From contig NZ_JADBEC010000001.1 of the NCBI RefSeq assembly GCF_014873945.1, positions 3,675,001 to 3,739,000 on the forward strand: DNA of 64,000 bases, in the 5' to 3' direction. This document shows, one piece after another, positions 8,101 to 15,290 of this stretch. A program made the position numbers and the translations under genes. The DNA comes from Rhizobium viscosum (lineage in GTDB: Bacteria; Pseudomonadota; Alphaproteobacteria; Rhizobiales; Rhizobiaceae). The notes under the pieces are model-generated. The model ran no database searches. It was not told the DNA's origin and saw only the letters and a program-made list of their open reading frames with translations. Each line of letters opens with the position of its first letter. The stretch's first letter is position 1.

Positions 8101-10248
8101 GACGGCCATGGCATCGATGGTCTTTGGGGCGGCACCGGCAACGACACCTACCAGTTTGCCTTCGGCAGCGAGGTGGTGGTTGGCGATCCGAACCTTGGCT
8201 TCCTGAATCACGTCTCGGATGCGGAGGGAGAGGGCTCATCCGATACGCTGGTGTTTACCAACGCCAATTTCGACGATCTGCAGTTTATGCAGGGCTATAA
8301 AGGCTTCCGTCCGGATCATCTCTACATTCGCAACATTGCCACCAATGAAGTTATGGGCGTCAGCTGGCAGTTTTCTTCCGCCAATCCGGCAAGCACGGCC
8401 GGTATCGAAACCTTCGTCTTTGCCGACGGCAGCTACATCACGCGGGCTGAACTGCTCACCCTCATTGGCGGCGGAACCATCGTGCCGCATGCGCCCCTGG
8501 TTCTCGGCGGCACGCCCGGCGACGATATTCTTACCGGTGGTATTGGCAATGACATCCTGATTGGCGGGGCTGGTGCGGACGTTCTGAATGGCGGCGCCGG
8601 CACGGATACGGTCAGCTATGCCGGATCGTCTTCCGGCGTGACGATCGATCTGGATGCCGGAACTGGTCATGGCGGTGATGCCGAGGGTGATACTCTGTCA
8701 GGGATCGAGGTCGTCGTCGGCTCGGGCTACGGCGACACGTTAACAGGTGGTCTCGGCAACGACGTTCTTCACGGCGGCAACGGCAATGACATCCTGATTG
8801 GCGGGGCTGGTGCCGATGTGCTGGATGGCGGCGCTGGTACGGATACGGTCAGCTATGCCGGATCGTCTTCGGGCGTGACCATCGATCTGGATGCCGGTAC
8901 CGGCTATGGCGGCGATGCCCGAGGTGACACCTTGTCGGGGATCGAGATCGTCGTCGGCTCGGGCTACGGCGACATACTTGGAGCTTCGGGTGCCAATGGC
9001 ACGGTCATCCTGCGCGGAGGAGCCGGTGACGACGTCTACGAGGTCCGCGGCCCCAATGTCGTGGTGGAAGAACAGCTGAACTCCGGCAACGATACCGTCA
9101 AAGTGAGTGGTGTTGCCAGTTATACACTGTCAGGCAATGTCGAGAACCTCATCCATGAGGGCTGCGATGGCGGGTTTGTCGGCACCGGTAATGATCTTGA
9201 TAATACACTGATAGGCAGCGAGTGTAACGATACGCTTTCCGGTGTCGGTGGCAATGACGGTCTCTATGGCGGTGCCGGAGATGACATCCTGATCAATGAC
9301 GGCCATGGCATCGACGGGCTTTGGGGCGGCACCGGCAATGACACCTATCAGTTTGCCTTTGGCGATGAGGTGGTTGTCGGCGATCCGAATGTCTACTTCA
9401 TCAATCATGTGTCCGACGCCGAAGGGGATGGCTCGTCTGATACATTGATATTCACGAATGCCAACTTCGAGGATCTGGAGTTCCTACAGGGCTACAAAGG
9501 CTTCCGTCCGGATCACCTCTACATTCGTCATACTGCGACCAATGAGGTTATGGGCGTGAGCTGGCAGCTCTCGTCTGCTGATCCGTCGAGCACGGCCGGT
9601 ATCGAAACTTTCGTCTTTGCCGATGGTCGCTACATTACGCGAGAAGAACTGCTCACGCTCGTGGGCGGAGGAACCGTCGTGCCGCATACGCCGGGCTCCG
9701 TTCTCAACGGAACTGCGGGTGACGATGTCCTTTTCGGTGGTGTCGGCGACGACACGCTTTCCGGTGGGCTCGGCAATGACACTCTTTATGGCGGTGCCGG
9801 AGATGACATCCTGATCAATGACGGCCATGGCATCGATGGTCTTTGGGGCGGCACCGGCAACGACACCTATCAGTTTGCCTTCGGCAGCGAGGTGGTGGTT
9901 GGCGATCCGAACCTTGGCTTCCTGAATCACGTCTCGGATGCGGAGGGAGAGGGCTCATCCGATACGCTGGTGTTTACCAACGCCAATTTCGACGATCTGC
10001 AGTTTATGCAAGGCTATAAAGGCTTCCGTCCGGATCATCTCTACATTCGCGACATTGCCACCAATGAAGTTATGGGTGTCAGCTGGCAGTTTTCTTCTGC
10101 CGACCCGGCAAGCACGGCCGGTATCGAAACCTTCGTCTTTGCCGATGGCAGCTACATCACGCGGGCTGAACTGCTCACCCTCATTGGTGGTGGAACCATC
10201 GCGCCGCATAATATGATAGACGTTGATCGCGATGCCTTCCTTATTTAA
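5197..10248 (+). CDS. Giant modular RTX calcium-binding protein, 1683 aa
   Basis: Contains dozens of GGxGxDxLx nonapeptides arranged in blocks. Three module types alternate: (A) a ~141-residue unit containing DTYQFAFGSEVVVGDP and IETFVFADGSYITRAELL, matching the haemolysin-type calcium-binding related domain (HCBP_related); (B) nonapeptide block plus GTDTVSYAGSSSGVTIDLDAG; (C) a VYEVRGPNVVVEE...YTLSANVENL unit, typical of long bacterial RTX surface proteins. There are five A modules. There is no signal peptide; export would be by a type I system using the C-terminal tail ending DVDRDAFLI, and none is encoded here. The start at 5197 follows GAGGAAAT. Its stop overlaps the convergent LysR gene end by 8 bases. 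It may be an adhesin or surface-layer-like protein; no catalytic domain is seen. Confidence 0.9.
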   Translation: MSENLVALNNVLTGGNGDDVLSGSAGADILSGGLGNDTLYGGAGDDILINDGHGIDGLWGGTGNDTYQFAFGSEVVVGDPNLGFLNHVSDAEGEGSSDTLVFTNANFDDLQFMQGYKGFRPDHLYIRNIATNEVMGVSWQFSSANPASTAGIETFVFADGSYITRAELLTLVGGGTIVPHAPLVLGGTPGDDILTGGIGNDILIGGAGADVLNGGAGTDTVSYAGSSSDVTIDLDAGTGHGGDAEGDTLSGIEVVVGSGYGDTLIASGAGGTVVLRGGAGDDVYEVRGPNVVVEEQLNSGNDTVKVSGLGSYTLSANVENLIHDGSTSFTGTGNDLDNVMTGGSGDDVLSGGVGDDTLSGGLGNDTLYGGAGDDILINDGHGIDGLWGGTGNDTYQFAFGSEVVVGDPNLGFLNHVSDAEGEGSSDTLVFTNANFDDLQFMQGYKGFRPDHLYIRNIATNEVMGVSWQFSSANPASTAGIETFVFADGSYITRAELLTLIGGGTIVPHAPGTVLNGTAGDDVLTGGNRDDLLNGGDGNDTLAGGLGNDVLHGGNGNDILIGGAGADVLNGGAGTDTVSYAGSSSGVTIDLDAGTGHGGDAEGDTLSGIEVVVGSGYGDTLTGGLGNDVLHGGNGNDILIGGAGADVLDGGAGTDTVSYAGSSSGVTIDLDAGTGYGGDARGDTLSGIEIVVGSGYGDILGASGANGTVILRGGAGDDVYEVRGPNVVVEEQLNSGNDTVKVSGVASYTLSGNVENLTHEGSTSFTGTGNDLDNIVTGGLGNDVLHGGNGNDILIGGAGADVLNGGAGTDTVSYAGSSSGVTIDLDAGTGHGGDAEGDTLSGIEVVVGSGYGDTLIASGAGGTVVLRGGAGDDVYEVRGPNVVVEEQLNSGNDTVKVSGLGSYTLSANVENLIHDGSTSFTGTGNDLDNVMTGGSGDDVLSGGVGDDTLSGGLGNDTLYGGAGDDILINDGHGIDGLWGGTGNDTYQFAFGSEVVVGDPNLGFLNHVSDAEGEGSSDTLVFTNANFDDLQFMQGYKGFRPDHLYIRNIATNEVMGVSWQFSSANPASTAGIETFVFADGSYITRAELLTLIGGGTIVPHAPLVLGGTPGDDILTGGIGNDILIGGAGADVLNGGAGTDTVSYAGSSSGVTIDLDAGTGHGGDAEGDTLSGIEVVVGSGYGDTLTGGLGNDVLHGGNGNDILIGGAGADVLDGGAGTDTVSYAGSSSGVTIDLDAGTGYGGDARGDTLSGIEIVVGSGYGDILGASGANGTVILRGGAGDDVYEVRGPNVVVEEQLNSGNDTVKVSGVASYTLSGNVENLIHEGCDGGFVGTGNDLDNTLIGSECNDTLSGVGGNDGLYGGAGDDILINDGHGIDGLWGGTGNDTYQFAFGDEVVVGDPNVYFINHVSDAEGDGSSDTLIFTNANFEDLEFLQGYKGFRPDHLYIRHTATNEVMGVSWQLSSADPSSTAGIETFVFADGRYITREELLTLVGGGTVVPHTPGSVLNGTAGDDVLFGGVGDDTLSGGLGNDTLYGGAGDDILINDGHGIDGLWGGTGNDTYQFAFGSEVVVGDPNLGFLNHVSDAEGEGSSDTLVFTNANFDDLQFMQGYKGFRPDHLYIRDIATNEVMGVSWQFSSADPASTAGIETFVFADGSYITRAELLTLIGGGTIAPHNMIDVDRDAFLI
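5317..5740 (+). repeat. RTX module A, copy 1 of 5
   Basis: A 424-bp in-frame unit. Copies 2 (6301-6724), 3 (8071-8494), 4 (9268-9691) and 5 (9790-10213) align to it with no length change. Copies 1, 2, 3 and 5 differ by only a few bases. Copy 4 is clearly diverged, with many synonymous and some amino-acid changes. Confidence 0.85.
5791..6724 (+). repeat. 934-bp internal direct repeat, copy 1 (copy 2 at 7561-8494)
   Basis: The two segments are offset by exactly 1770 bp and are almost identical, covering modules B, C and A. The only differences I noted are scattered single bases. The scale and identity point to recent unequal crossing-over or gene conversion inside the gene. Confidence 0.8.
6859..7475 (+). 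repeat. 617-bp internal direct repeat, copy 1 (copy 2 at 8545-9161)
   Basis: Two nearly identical segments offset by 1686 bp, covering two B blocks and a C unit (GDILGASGANGTV type). This is a second, independent duplication register in the RTX gene. Confidence 0.8.
7561..8494 (+). repeat. 934-bp internal direct repeat, copy 2 (copy 1 at 5791-6724)
   Basis: Near-identical to 5791-6724 at an offset of 1770 bp. At its right edge (8495) the sequence continues as the sequence downstream of module A copy 1 (offset 2754), so the duplications overlap in a mosaic. Confidence 0.8.
8545..9161 (+). repeat. 617-bp internal direct repeat, copy 2 (copy 1 at 6859-7475)
   Basis: Near-identical to 6859-7475, differing at a few positions (for example one Thr/Ile change near the end). 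Confidence 0.8.
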
Positions 10249-11215
10249 CACGCGAATTGATGCCTTGAACGAGGTTCCAGAAGCTCTCGGCAATGTCAGT
10301 CATGCGCGCCCTCGGCCTGATCAGTACGATCCTGACCTCGACCGCCCAATCGGCCGATCCGGCTGAGGTCAGTGTTCCTGCCGGTCCCATCTCATCCGCG
10401 GCCAGGCTCTCCGGGATCCAGGCCACGCCCTTTCCCTCGATCGCAAGCGCCTTCAGCGCCATTGCCAGATGCGAGGTGAAGACCGTCGAGAGCTGCAGCG
10501 GAGCTGTCCTGGCGGAAAGGGCGGATGACAGGATGCGGCCCATGCCCGACGTTTCCTCGAAGGCAAGATGGGGGATAGGGCGATCCGTGATCTCCGAAAT
10601 GCTATGGAGCGGCCGGCCATCCCTGTCCCGCCTGCTAACGGGGATCAGTCGGTCGGTCGCAAGCTCGACATGCCTGTAGGCGTTCAGGTCGAGACGGATT
10701 CTGCTGTCTCGATGATCGTGGCAGAGCAGGAACTGCGCGCGCCCTTCCATCATGATCCGCTCGCATTCGTTCATATTGTCGGAGAGGAGGCGGATGGGCA
10801 TCGTCGATGCCTCGTGGCCCAAACCTTGAACCCAGCGGGGAAAAAAGATGAAGGAGAGGGCATGGGTGGCGGCGAAGGTCACGGTCGAGGTCGCCGCCCG
10901 CATCTGTTCGATTTCGCTGATGGCGCGCTCCAGACGGGCGGTGACATCATCGGCCGCTGCAAGCATGGCTTCGCCTGATGGCGTCAGTTTCAGGCGGTGC
11001 GTGGAGCGATCGACGAGTTCGGCGCCGCACCACTCTTCCAGCGATTTGATGCGGCGGCCGAAGGCCGGTTGCGTGATATTGCGCTTTTCGGCTGCGCGCG
11101 AAAAGTTCAGGGTTTCCGCGAGAGCCTGGAGGTCGGCGAGCCAGGTGGTTTCCACTGATGTCGATCCGTTTTTGGTGATGCTTTGATGGCACTGAGGAAA
11201 TGGTATCGTGTTCAT
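10241..11215 (-). CDS. LysR-family regulator, probable regulator of tarD
   Basis: A 324-aa protein. The N-terminal winged helix-turn-helix (LADLQALAETLNFSRAAEKRNITQPAFGRRIKSLEEW) is followed by the usual LysR linker and substrate-binding domain. It is divergent from the tartrate dehydratase gene with 118 bp between, and in that spacer palindromes are visible. By the standard LysR arrangement it should respond to a C4 acid such as tartrate. A shorter product starting at an internal GTG (VETTWLADL, about 20 residues in) is possible. Its 3' end overlaps the RTX stop by 8 bp. Confidence 0.85.
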   Translation of the reverse strand: MNTIPFPQCHQSITKNGSTSVETTWLADLQALAETLNFSRAAEKRNITQPAFGRRIKSLEEWCGAELVDRSTHRLKLTPSGEAMLAAADDVTARLERAISEIEQMRAATSTVTFAATHALSFIFFPRWVQGLGHEASTMPIRLLSDNMNECERIMMEGRAQFLLCHDHRDSRIRLDLNAYRHVELATDRLIPVSRRDRDGRPLHSISEITDRPIPHLAFEETSGMGRILSSALSARTAPLQLSTVFTSHLAMALKALAIEGKGVAWIPESLAADEMGPAGTLTSAGSADWAVEVRIVLIRPRARMTDIAESFWNLVQGINSRVK

Positions 11216-11226
11216 TCTTTCAAGAG

Positions 11227-11256
11227 ATTTCGAAATTCTCTATGCCGTTTCGGCAT
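11227..11256. promoter_or_regulatory. Palindromes in the lysR-tarD divergent promoter
   Basis: ATTTCGAAAT (11227-11236) and ATGCCG-TTT-CGGCAT (11242-11256) are perfect inverted repeats in the 118-bp divergent spacer. The second fits the T-N11-A form of LysR operators. Binding is inferred from position and symmetry. Confidence 0.45.
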
Positions 11257-11333
11257 TGAAAGAGCCCGGATCGGCATTGGACGATGGGGCGCCTGTCTCC
11301 TAGAACATGAGCATCTGAAGAATGGAGACTGCC

Positions 11334-12497
11334 ATGCGCATCATCGATGTCCGCGAAGTCACGAAGCCGATCGCTTCGCCTATCCGCAATGCCTATATCG
11401 ACTTCAGCAAAATGACGGCGAGCCTTGTCGCCGTCGTCACCGATGTGGTGAAGGACGGGCGCCGCGTGGTCGGCTACGGCTTCAATTCGAATGGGCGATA
11501 CGGGCAGGGCGGGCTGATCCGCGAGCGGTTCCGGGACCGTATCCTGGAAGCGGCGCCCGACAGTCTCGTGAACGATGCCGGCACCAATCTTGATCCGCAC
11601 CGGATCTGGGCGGCGATGATGAAGAACGAGAAGCCGGGCGGTCACGGCGAGCGCTCGGTCGCCGTCGGTACGATCGACATGGCGGTCTGGGACGCCGTTG
11701 CCAAGATCGAGGGCAAGGCGCTCTTCCAGTTGCTCGCGGACATGAAGGGCAGGGAAGCCGATCCCAGGGTCTTCGTCTATGCCGCCGGCGGATATTACTA
11801 TCCCGGCAAGGACAACAGCGCCTTGCGCAAGGAGATGCGTACCTATCTCGACCGCGGCTATACCGTGGTCAAGATGAAGATCGGCGGTGCTTCGATTGAC
11901 GAAGACCGGGGCCGCATCGAATCCGTGCTCGAGGAGATCGGTTCTGAGGCACAGCTTGCCGTCGATGCGAATGGCCGCTTCGATCTGGAGACCGGCATCG
12001 CCTATGCCAAGATGCTGGGCGACTATCCGCTCTTCTGGTACGAGGAAATCGGCGATCCGCTCGATTATGCGCTGCAGGCAGCCATCTCCGAATTCTACGA
12101 TGCGCCGATGGCGACCGGCGAGAACCTCTTCTCGCATCAGGATGCCCGCAACCTGCTTCGCTATGGCGGCATGCGTGCGGATCGCGACTATCTGCAATTC
12201 GACTGCGCGCTGTCCTATGGGCTTGTGGAATATCTGCGTACACTCGATGTGCTGCGCCAGTTCGGCTGGTCGCCCTCGCGCTGTATTCCGCATGGCGGCC
12301 ACCAGATGTCGCTCAACATTGCGGCTGGCCTCGGCCTTGGCGGCAACGAGAGCTATCCGGATCTCTTCCAGCCCTATGGTGGATTTCCGGATGGGGTAAA
12401 GGTCATCGACGGCCACATCACCATGCCGGAACTGCCCGGCATCGGCTTCGAAGGCAAGGCCGATCTGATCAAGGTGATGCGGGAACTGGCGGAGTAG
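11334..12497 (+). CDS. tarD: D-tartrate dehydratase (enolase superfamily)
   Basis: A 387-aa enolase-superfamily enzyme, dehydrating D-tartrate to oxaloacetate (via the enol). The catalytic set is intact: KMK lysines at 180 and 182, metal ligands Asp211, Glu237/238 and Glu263, and His320 in PHGGH. These positions equal those of the characterised Bradyrhizobium enzyme minus two, and long stretches (IRNAYIDF, GYGFNSNGRYGQGGLIRERF) match my memory of it. The start at 11334 follows GGAG; the ATG at 11322 has no ribosome site. It lets the cell use tartrate, a plant acid, and is probably controlled by the divergent LysR gene. Confidence 0.88.
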   Translation: MRIIDVREVTKPIASPIRNAYIDFSKMTASLVAVVTDVVKDGRRVVGYGFNSNGRYGQGGLIRERFRDRILEAAPDSLVNDAGTNLDPHRIWAAMMKNEKPGGHGERSVAVGTIDMAVWDAVAKIEGKALFQLLADMKGREADPRVFVYAAGGYYYPGKDNSALRKEMRTYLDRGYTVVKMKIGGASIDEDRGRIESVLEEIGSEAQLAVDANGRFDLETGIAYAKMLGDYPLFWYEEIGDPLDYALQAAISEFYDAPMATGENLFSHQDARNLLRYGGMRADRDYLQFDCALSYGLVEYLRTLDVLRQFGWSPSRCIPHGGHQMSLNIAAGLGLGGNESYPDLFQPYGGFPDGVKVIDGHITMPELPGIGFEGKADLIKVMRELAE

Positions 12498-12636
12498 AAC
12501 GGAAAACTGGACGAGAACTTTGTCTCTGTTTTTCCCTGAAAAGGACGGGACATAATGATAGTTTCCGTTGTCATTAATAGACGACGCATCAGTTGCCGAT
12601 GCATTGCGGGCCGACGATGCGCAGGAGGCGGATCGC

Positions 12637-13182
12637 ATGGTGATGTCTTACCGGGAGGCAGTGGCTGCCGCTGAGGATCTGGCGCAAAGCGAGCCGCGGA
12701 TCGTGTTCCTGATGTGTGGTCTGGCGGGTTCCGGCAAAACGACGTTTGCGAAGCGGCTGGAGGCGCTCGGATGCGAGCGCTTCTCAATTGATGAGGAGGT
12801 CTGGCGGCATGACGGGCGTTTTGGCGTCGATTATCCCGAGGCTGCCTATGCCGATCTGCAGGCCGCGGCGGAGGCCAGGCTGAGGCTGCGTCTTGAAAAT
12901 CAGCTGACCGCCGGCACGAAAGCCGTGGTCGATTTTGCGTTCTGGAACGCCGCGTCCCGCACCCGCTACCGGCAGCTTGTCGAAGCCCATGATCACCGGT
13001 GCCGCATCATCTGTCTGCTGGTGGAGGAAGCGATCTTGCGCAACCGTTTGAAAGGACGAGCAGCACGACGCGACGCGAATGCCGCATTTCCGATAACGGA
13101 CGAGTTGCTCGCAAAATATGCTCAAGGTTTCGAATTTCCGAGCGAAGAGGAAGCATGGATCGTGCGGGCTGAATTCGATTGA
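12637..13182 (+). CDS. P-loop AAA-family ATPase / zeta-toxin-like kinase
   Basis: 181 aa. Walker A is GLAGSGKTTFAKRL near residue 26, followed by SIDEEVW and a VVDFAFWNAASR strand. A LVEEAILRNRLKGRAARRDANA segment has the arginines of a kinase lid. Such stand-alone P-loop proteins phosphorylate small molecules or sugars; the substrate is unknown. The ATG at 12637 (GGAGG upstream) is preferred over a TTG at 12568. Confidence 0.75.
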   Translation: MVMSYREAVAAAEDLAQSEPRIVFLMCGLAGSGKTTFAKRLEALGCERFSIDEEVWRHDGRFGVDYPEAAYADLQAAAEARLRLRLENQLTAGTKAVVDFAFWNAASRTRYRQLVEAHDHRCRIICLLVEEAILRNRLKGRAARRDANAAFPITDELLAKYAQGFEFPSEEEAWIVRAEFD

Positions 13183-13271
13183 GGATGATCGATCCATGCG
13201 ATCGACGCATCCGATGGGCTCCGCAAAGACGCGATTGACGGGCTCGCGATTTGCGGTTAGCTCTTACGCCC

Positions 13272-13328
13272 ATGAAAATCGCAATGGTTCTCGTCGTGGT
13301 GATATCGCGCATGGGCAGGACGGTGTAA
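13272..13328 (+). CDS. ilv leader peptide, 18 aa, branched-chain-rich attenuator peptide
   Basis: ATG at 13272 opens an 18-codon frame MKIAMVLVVVISRMGRTV ending in TAA at 13326-13328. Codons 6-11 are Val-Leu-Val-Val-Val-Ile, the three end products of the ilv/leu pathway. It is followed by mutually overlapping hairpins and a terminator, then ilvB at 13434. This is the canonical arrangement of transcription attenuation: scarcity of charged Val/Leu/Ile tRNA would stall the ribosome on these codons and favour read-through. The peptide is unlikely to have another function. Confidence 0.75.
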   Translation: MKIAMVLVVVISRMGRTV

Positions 13329-13386
13329 CCGTCCGGCATCAGCCACCCATGCGCCGAACACAAGGTCCCTGACGGGGCCTTTTTTT
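13307..13386 (+). promoter_or_regulatory. ilvB attenuator: nested hairpins plus rho-independent terminator
   Basis: Arms GCGCATGGG (13307-13315) and CCCATGCGC (13346-13354) are perfectly complementary and enclose a second perfect hairpin, GGACGG-TGTAA-CCGTCC (13318-13334), whose loop is at the leader stop codon. Downstream, AGGTCCC (13363-13369), loop TGAC, GGGGCCT (13374-13380) and a run of T to 13386 form an intrinsic terminator. The 5' arm of the long stem begins right after the Val/Ile codons, so ribosome position would control folding. The exact antiterminator pairing was not resolved. Confidence 0.7.
13363..13386 (+). terminator. Intrinsic terminator in the ilvB leader
   Basis: A 7-bp stem (one G-T pair) with a TGAC tetraloop, followed by T-rich sequence, ends 47 bp before the ilvB start codon. 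It acts as the attenuator terminator. Confidence 0.7.
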
Positions 13387-13433
13387 ATGCCCCGTCGCAC
13401 CCCAATCACCTCTATCAACGACGGAAAATTGCT

Positions 13434-15248
13434 ATGACCGGCGATAAGGCCAGCTTTACCCAAAATTCTCCCAATACCTCCTCCGGCCGCCTGATGAACG
13501 GCGGCGAAATCGTTCTGCAGGCGCTGCGCGACAATGGCGTCGAACATATTTTCGGTTATCCGGGCGCGGCCGTTCTGCCGATCTATGACGAGATCTTTCA
13601 GCAGGACGAGATCAAGCATCTGCTCGTGCGCCACGAGCAGGGTGCAGGACACGCCGCCGAAGGCTATGCGCGCGCGACCGGCAAGGTCGGCGTCATGCTG
13701 GTAACCTCCGGGCCGGGTGTCACCAATGCCGTCACCGCGCTGCAGGATGCGCTGATGGATTCCATTCCGCTCGTCTGCCTGACGGGGCAGGTGCCGACGA
13801 CGCTGATCGGCACGGATGCCTTTCAGGAATGCGATACGGTTGGCATCACGCGGCCCTGCACCAAGCATAATTTCCTTGTCGATCACATCGACGATCTCGC
13901 AAGCACCATCCATCTCGCCTTCAGGATCGCGACATCAGGGAGACCGGGGCCGGTTCTGGTCGACATGCCCAAGGACGTGCTGTTTGCGAGCGGGCCCTAT
14001 GTCGGGCCGCAGGAGATTTCGGTGCCTGCGAACTACCAGCAGCCGATGCGCGGCGACCATGAGGCGATCGCTGCCGCGGTCAGGCTGATGGCGCAGGCTG
14101 AGCGGCCCGTCCTCTATACCGGCGGCGGCGTCATCAATTCCGGGCCGGAGGCCTCGCGCCTGCTGCGGGAACTGGTGGAGCTGACCGGCTTTCCCATCAC
14201 CTCGACGCTGATGGGGCTCGGCGCCTATCCGGCGAGCGGGCCGAACTGGCTGAAAATGCCGGGCATGCATGGTTCCTACGAGGCAAACATGGCGATGCAT
14301 GATTGCGACCTGATGATTGCTGTCGGAGCGCGCTTCGACGATCGCGTCACCTCGCGCGTCGACAGGTTTTCGCCGGGTTCGAGGAAGATTCACATCGATG
14401 TCGATCCATCCTCGATCAACAAGAATGTATCAGTCGATATCGGGATAACCGGCGATGCGGCTGAAGTGCTCAGGGATATGATCGAAGCCTGGTGGGCGCT
14501 TCCGGCCCGACCGGAGCGAGGGCGGCTTGACGCCTGGTGGGGCGAGATCGAGCGATGGCGGGCGCGAAACTCCTTTGCCTATGAGATGCGCCATGACGTG
14601 ATCATGCCGCAATATGCGCTGGAGCGGCTGCATGCGCTGACGACCGATCTCGACCCTATCGTGACGACGGATGTCGGCCAGCATCAGATGTGGGCGGCAC
14701 AGCTCTTCGGCATCGAAGGGCCGAACCGATGGCTCACTTCAGGCGGGCTCGGCACGATGGGTTATGGGTTGCCGGCGGCGATCGGCGCGCAGATTGCCCA
14801 TCCCGGGCGGCTGGTTCTCGGCATTGTCGGCGATGGCTCGGTGCAGATGACGCTGAAGGAACTTTCGGCGGCGATGCAGCATCAGGCGCCGGTCAAGATC
14901 TTCATCCTGAACAATGCGCAGCTCGGCATGATCCGGCAGTGGCAGCAGATCCTGCATGGCAACCGCCGGGATAAATCCTACTCCGCTTCGCTGCCTGACT
15001 TCGTCAAGCTGGCGGAAGCCTATGGCGCCGTGGGGCTGCGCTGCGAGAGGCCGGATGAACTGGATGCGAAGATCAGGGAGATGATCGCTATCGACCGACC
15101 GGTTCTCTTCGACTGCCGGGTCGCGGCCCTCGAAAACGTCTATCCGATGGTCCGCAGCGGCCGGCCGCATAATGACATGCTGTTCGGTGAGGATGTGCGC
15201 GCTGCGGAAGCAGAGGGCGAATTCGGCTTCAGCCAGGGGCTGGTCTGA
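13434..15248 (+). CDS. ilvB: Acetolactate synthase large (catalytic) subunit
   Basis: 604 aa, the full family length. It condenses pyruvate (or pyruvate plus 2-oxobutyrate) in valine, leucine and isoleucine synthesis, using ThDP, Mg and FAD. The catalytic glutamate lies in LLVRHEQGAGHAAEGYARATGKVG near residue 68. The ThDP-binding block GDGSVQMTLKELSAAMQHQAPVKIFILNN is near residue 465. The beta domain with GARFDDRVT and the AHB-type MNGGEIV start identify it as acetohydroxyacid synthase rather than another ThDP enzyme. No regulatory small subunit (ilvN/H) follows. The attenuator upstream shows it is controlled by branched-chain amino acids. It may be a second isozyme, since rhizobia often carry the ilvIH pair elsewhere. 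Confidence 0.93.
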   Translation: MTGDKASFTQNSPNTSSGRLMNGGEIVLQALRDNGVEHIFGYPGAAVLPIYDEIFQQDEIKHLLVRHEQGAGHAAEGYARATGKVGVMLVTSGPGVTNAVTALQDALMDSIPLVCLTGQVPTTLIGTDAFQECDTVGITRPCTKHNFLVDHIDDLASTIHLAFRIATSGRPGPVLVDMPKDVLFASGPYVGPQEISVPANYQQPMRGDHEAIAAAVRLMAQAERPVLYTGGGVINSGPEASRLLRELVELTGFPITSTLMGLGAYPASGPNWLKMPGMHGSYEANMAMHDCDLMIAVGARFDDRVTSRVDRFSPGSRKIHIDVDPSSINKNVSVDIGITGDAAEVLRDMIEAWWALPARPERGRLDAWWGEIERWRARNSFAYEMRHDVIMPQYALERLHALTTDLDPIVTTDVGQHQMWAAQLFGIEGPNRWLTSGGLGTMGYGLPAAIGAQIAHPGRLVLGIVGDGSVQMTLKELSAAMQHQAPVKIFILNNAQLGMIRQWQQILHGNRRDKSYSASLPDFVKLAEAYGAVGLRCERPDELDAKIREMIAIDRPVLFDCRVAALENVYPMVRSGRPHNDMLFGEDVRAAEAEGEFGFSQGLV

Positions 15249-15258
15249 GCGTCTATCA

Positions 15259-15289
15259 GGTTGGCCGGTGCCGGGGACATCGGCCAACC
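15259..15289. terminator. Hairpin between convergent ilvB and BASS transporter genes
   Basis: GGTTGGCCG (15259-15267) and CGGCCAACC (15281-15289) form a perfect 9-bp stem with a 13-base loop in the 42-bp gap between converging stops. No clear T-run follows, so efficiency is uncertain. Confidence 0.5.
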
Positions 15290-15290
15290 G

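Noticed and set aside
5152..10293. Many long minus-strand frames of up to 148 codons antisense to the giant RTX gene
   Set aside because: They repeat with the modules and arise from the GGx/GAC codon pattern of the beta-roll. They have no ribosome sites and their sequences are low-complexity shadows.
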